Origin: an uncultured Bacteroidota bacterium
GTDB taxonomy: Bacteria > Bacteroidota > Bacteroidia > Chitinophagales > Chitinophagaceae
Direction: 5' to 3'
Assembly: GCA_903835145.1 (NCBI GenBank)
Contig: CAILMA010000652.1
Coordinates: 1 to 7,317, forward strand
Length of the DNA: 7,317 nucleotides
A model generated the notes under the pieces. That model was not told where the DNA came from. It saw only the letters and a program-made list of their open reading frames with translations, and did no database searches. Position 1 is the stretch's first letter; every line of letters begins with the position of its first letter. Of the stretch, positions 6,281 to 7,317 are shown piece by piece. Made by a program: the position numbers and the translations under genes.

Positions 6281-6409
6281 AGTCGTAAGTAGTTAGTACT
6301 TAGTCGAAAGTCCCGATGGGGGAATCAGTCGTAAGTAGATAGTACTTAGTCTAAAGTCCCGATGGAGAATCGGTCGTAAGTAGATAGTACTTAGTCGAAA
6401 GTCCCGATG
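6281..6409 (+). repeat. 45/46-bp tandem repeat, about 2.8 copies, with internal 7-nt phasing
   Basis: Copies start at 6281, 6327 and 6372 (lengths 46, 45 and a truncated 38) and differ at only a few positions. Each begins AGTCGTA or GGTCGTA and reads as heptamers starting AGT: AGTCGTA, AGTAGTT, AGTACTT, AGTCGAA, AGTCCCG. Each also holds an inverted repeat, TAAGTA-N5-TACTTA (6286-6302 in the first copy), whose loop differs between copies (GTTAG or GATAG). No credible gene crosses it. Confidence 0.9.
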
Positions 6410-6415
6410 TCGGGT

Positions 6416-6585
6416 AACCCTGCAAGGGTTCAATCTCCCAGCCCGGGGCATCGCCCCGGGACACGCCAACCTATACACCCCATACCCTGCAAGGGTTCAA
6501 TCTCTCAGCCCGGGGCATCGCCCCGGGACACGTCAACCAATACACCCCCAACCCTGCAGGGGTTATATCTCCCGGCCCGGGGCAC
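6416..6585. repeat. 67-bp tandem repeat of paired hairpins (REP/BIME-like), 2.5 copies
   Basis: Units begin at 6417, 6484 and 6551, exactly 67 bp apart. Each has a first triloop hairpin, AACCCT-GCA-AGGGTT (6416-6430 in copy 1). About 11 bp later comes a strong one, CCCGGGGC-ATC-GCCCCGGG (6442-6460, 6509-6527). Copy 3 stops inside the second hairpin: its left arm is at 6576-6583 and the right arm is missing. The first stem of copy 3 has T-A changed to a T-G wobble. Two tight palindromes separated by a short spacer are the layout of bacterial REP doublets. Open frames across this region encode only the repeat and are not genes. Confidence 0.85.
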
Positions 6586-6603
6586 ATTATCTACGGTAAG
6601 CCC

Positions 6604-6630
6604 AAAACCGATGATCAGATCTCGGTTTTT
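6604..6630 (+). terminator. Rho-independent terminator upstream of the ribosomal operon
   Basis: AAAACCGA (6604-6611) pairs with TCGGTTTT (6622-6629) around a 10-nt loop, with a further T at 6630. The A-tract on the left would also give a T-run on the minus strand. No plus-strand gene ends upstream, since the nearest one stops at 5696. It may stop read-through from the repeat island into rpmB, or be left over from a lost gene. Confidence 0.6.
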
Positions 6631-6727
6631 ATTGCTAATATTGCATCTTTAAATCGTCATTTCTGCTGCGGTGATAAAAAAGTTTTTCTATTTTTACTTT
6701 TTTTATTTTTTCTTTCAATTTTTTACT

Positions 6728-6735
6728 TACCTTTG
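6728..6735 (+). promoter_or_regulatory. -7 promoter motif of the rpmB operon
   Basis: TACCTTTG matches TAnnTTTG perfectly and lies 24 bp before the rpmB start codon. The upstream 60 bp are extremely T-rich, and no discrete TTTG -33 element stands out. The leader would be only about 15-20 nt, with an A-rich stretch instead of a Shine-Dalgarno sequence. Confidence 0.6.
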
Positions 6736-6759
6736 CAGTCCCAAAAAAATTAAATAATC

Positions 6760-6996
6760 ATGGCACGTGTTTGTCAGCTCACAGGCAGAAAACCAGTTGT
6801 AGGTCACAAAGTATCTTTTTCTAATAAAAAGAAATTACGCAGATTTCTGCCCAATTTGCAGACCAAGCGTTTCTTCATTGCAGAAGAAGATCGCTGGGTA
6901 ACATTGAAATTATCAACAGATGCTATCCGCACTATCAACAAAAATGGTTTGACCGCCATCTTAAAAGAACTCCGCGAAAAAGGAGTGGCAGTATAA
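6760..6996 (+). CDS. rpmB: 50S ribosomal protein bL28
   Basis: This is a structural protein of the large ribosomal subunit, 78 residues long, the same length as the E. coli protein. The diagnostic start MARVCQLTGRKP, the basic stretch SNKKKLRRFLPNL (21-33) and the segment RWVTLKLSTDAIRTI (45-59) align with bL28 throughout. It has a single cysteine (C5), so it is the zinc-free form. It is the first gene of an operon, 32 bp before rpmG. Confidence 0.97.
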   Translation: MARVCQLTGRKPVVGHKVSFSNKKKLRRFLPNLQTKRFFIAEEDRWVTLKLSTDAIRTINKNGLTAILKELREKGVAV

Positions 6997-7028
6997 TTTT
7001 GTTCAATTAATCATTCAAGCATAATAAA

Positions 7029-7211
7029 ATGGCTAAAAAAGGAAACCGCGTTCAAGTGATAATGGAGTGTACCGAACATAAAAACAGCGGTATGCCCGGT
7101 ACCAGCCGTTACATTACCACTAAAAACAAGAAAACAACTACGGAACGTTTAGAACTGAAGAAGTATAATCCAATACTTAAGAAAGTTACCGTTCACAAAG
7201 AAATTAAATAA
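7029..7211 (+). CDS. rpmG: 50S ribosomal protein bL33, zinc-free form
   Basis: This is a large-subunit ribosomal protein of 60 residues. The core ECTEHKNSG (13-21), RYITTKNKK (27-35) and [18 protein letters not shown] (41-58) is typical of bL33. Zinc-binding members carry two CxxC pairs. Here only C14 remains, with H17 and N47 at positions where cysteines would be expected, so it should not bind zinc. This variant is usual in Bacteroidota. It sits between rpmB and the DUF4295 gene and is cotranscribed with both. Confidence 0.96.
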   Translation: MAKKGNRVQVIMECTEHKNSGMPGTSRYITTKNKKTTTERLELKKYNPILKKVTVHKEIK

Positions 7212-7232
7212 TCTCTAAAAATATTTTAAGCG

Positions 7233-7317
7233 ATGGCAAAAGCAGCTAAAACCGCGATAAAGAAAGACCCAAAACTGGCAGCAGAAGCAAAGAATTACAC
7301 TAAAGTAATCAGAGCAG
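7233..7317 (+). CDS. DUF4295 family small protein, cut by the window edge
   Basis: The first 28 residues are visible: a lysine- and alanine-rich start MAKAAKTAIKKDPKL, then NYTKVIRA. The protein continues beyond the right edge. Bacteroidota encode a basic protein of about 50 residues (DUF4295) directly after rpmG and usually before ftsY, with a similar TKVIR-type segment. Position, 21 bp after rpmG, and composition both fit. Its function is unknown; the linkage suggests a ribosome-associated role. Confidence 0.8.
   Translation, partial: MAKAAKTAIKKDPKLAAEAKNYTKVIRA

Noticed and set aside
6281..6585. CRISPR array
   Set aside because: The repeats are adjacent tandem units with no unique spacers of constant length, and no cas genes are nearby.
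6293..6652. Two open frames (61 and 81 codons) across the tandem repeats
   Set aside because: Their translations simply mirror the 45- and 67-bp repeats, and the strong palindromes argue for non-coding DNA.

Overview
The window reads as chromosomal DNA of a member of the Bacteroidota, probably of the Chitinophagaceae/Sphingobacteriia type. The gene order bL28-bL33-DUF4295 is characteristic of that phylum. The start codons lack clear Shine-Dalgarno sequences, and several genes are preceded by the phylum's -7 promoter motif TAnnTTTG. Coding DNA is of intermediate GC, while the spacers are AT-rich and full of short repeats.

Layout. Positions 1-438 are a non-coding leader with a possible promoter and two inverted DnaA-box-like sequences. 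Positions 439-3768 encode a complete adenosylcobalamin-dependent (class II) ribonucleotide reductase, NrdJ, followed by a strong intrinsic terminator. Positions 3900-4286 hold no convincing gene: there is a REP-like hairpin segment edged on both sides by heptanucleotide repeats, then a promoter motif. Positions 4287-5696 encode an MFS exporter of the EntS/MFS_3 type. Positions 5697-6759 are mostly non-coding. They contain a triloop hairpin, a small minus-strand gene resembling a Bacteroidota toxin-antitoxin antitoxin (5930-6163) with an inverted-repeat control region, a 45-bp tandem repeat, a 67-bp tandem repeat of double hairpins, and a terminator. From 6728 to the right edge runs the ribosomal operon: promoter, rpmB, rpmG and the start of a DUF4295 gene.

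How it fits together. The two ends are housekeeping: dNTP synthesis on the left and ribosomal proteins on the right. The middle 2.7 kb is accessory, with one transporter, one orphan antitoxin-like gene and at least four families of short repeats. I saw no CRISPR array, tRNA, rRNA, integrase or transposase gene. The most interesting material is the repeats (heptamer-phased arrays and triloop hairpins sharing a TGCA-containing apex), the DnaA-box pair in front of nrdJ, and the antitoxin-like gene that lacks an intact toxin. I did not find a clearly new multi-gene system.
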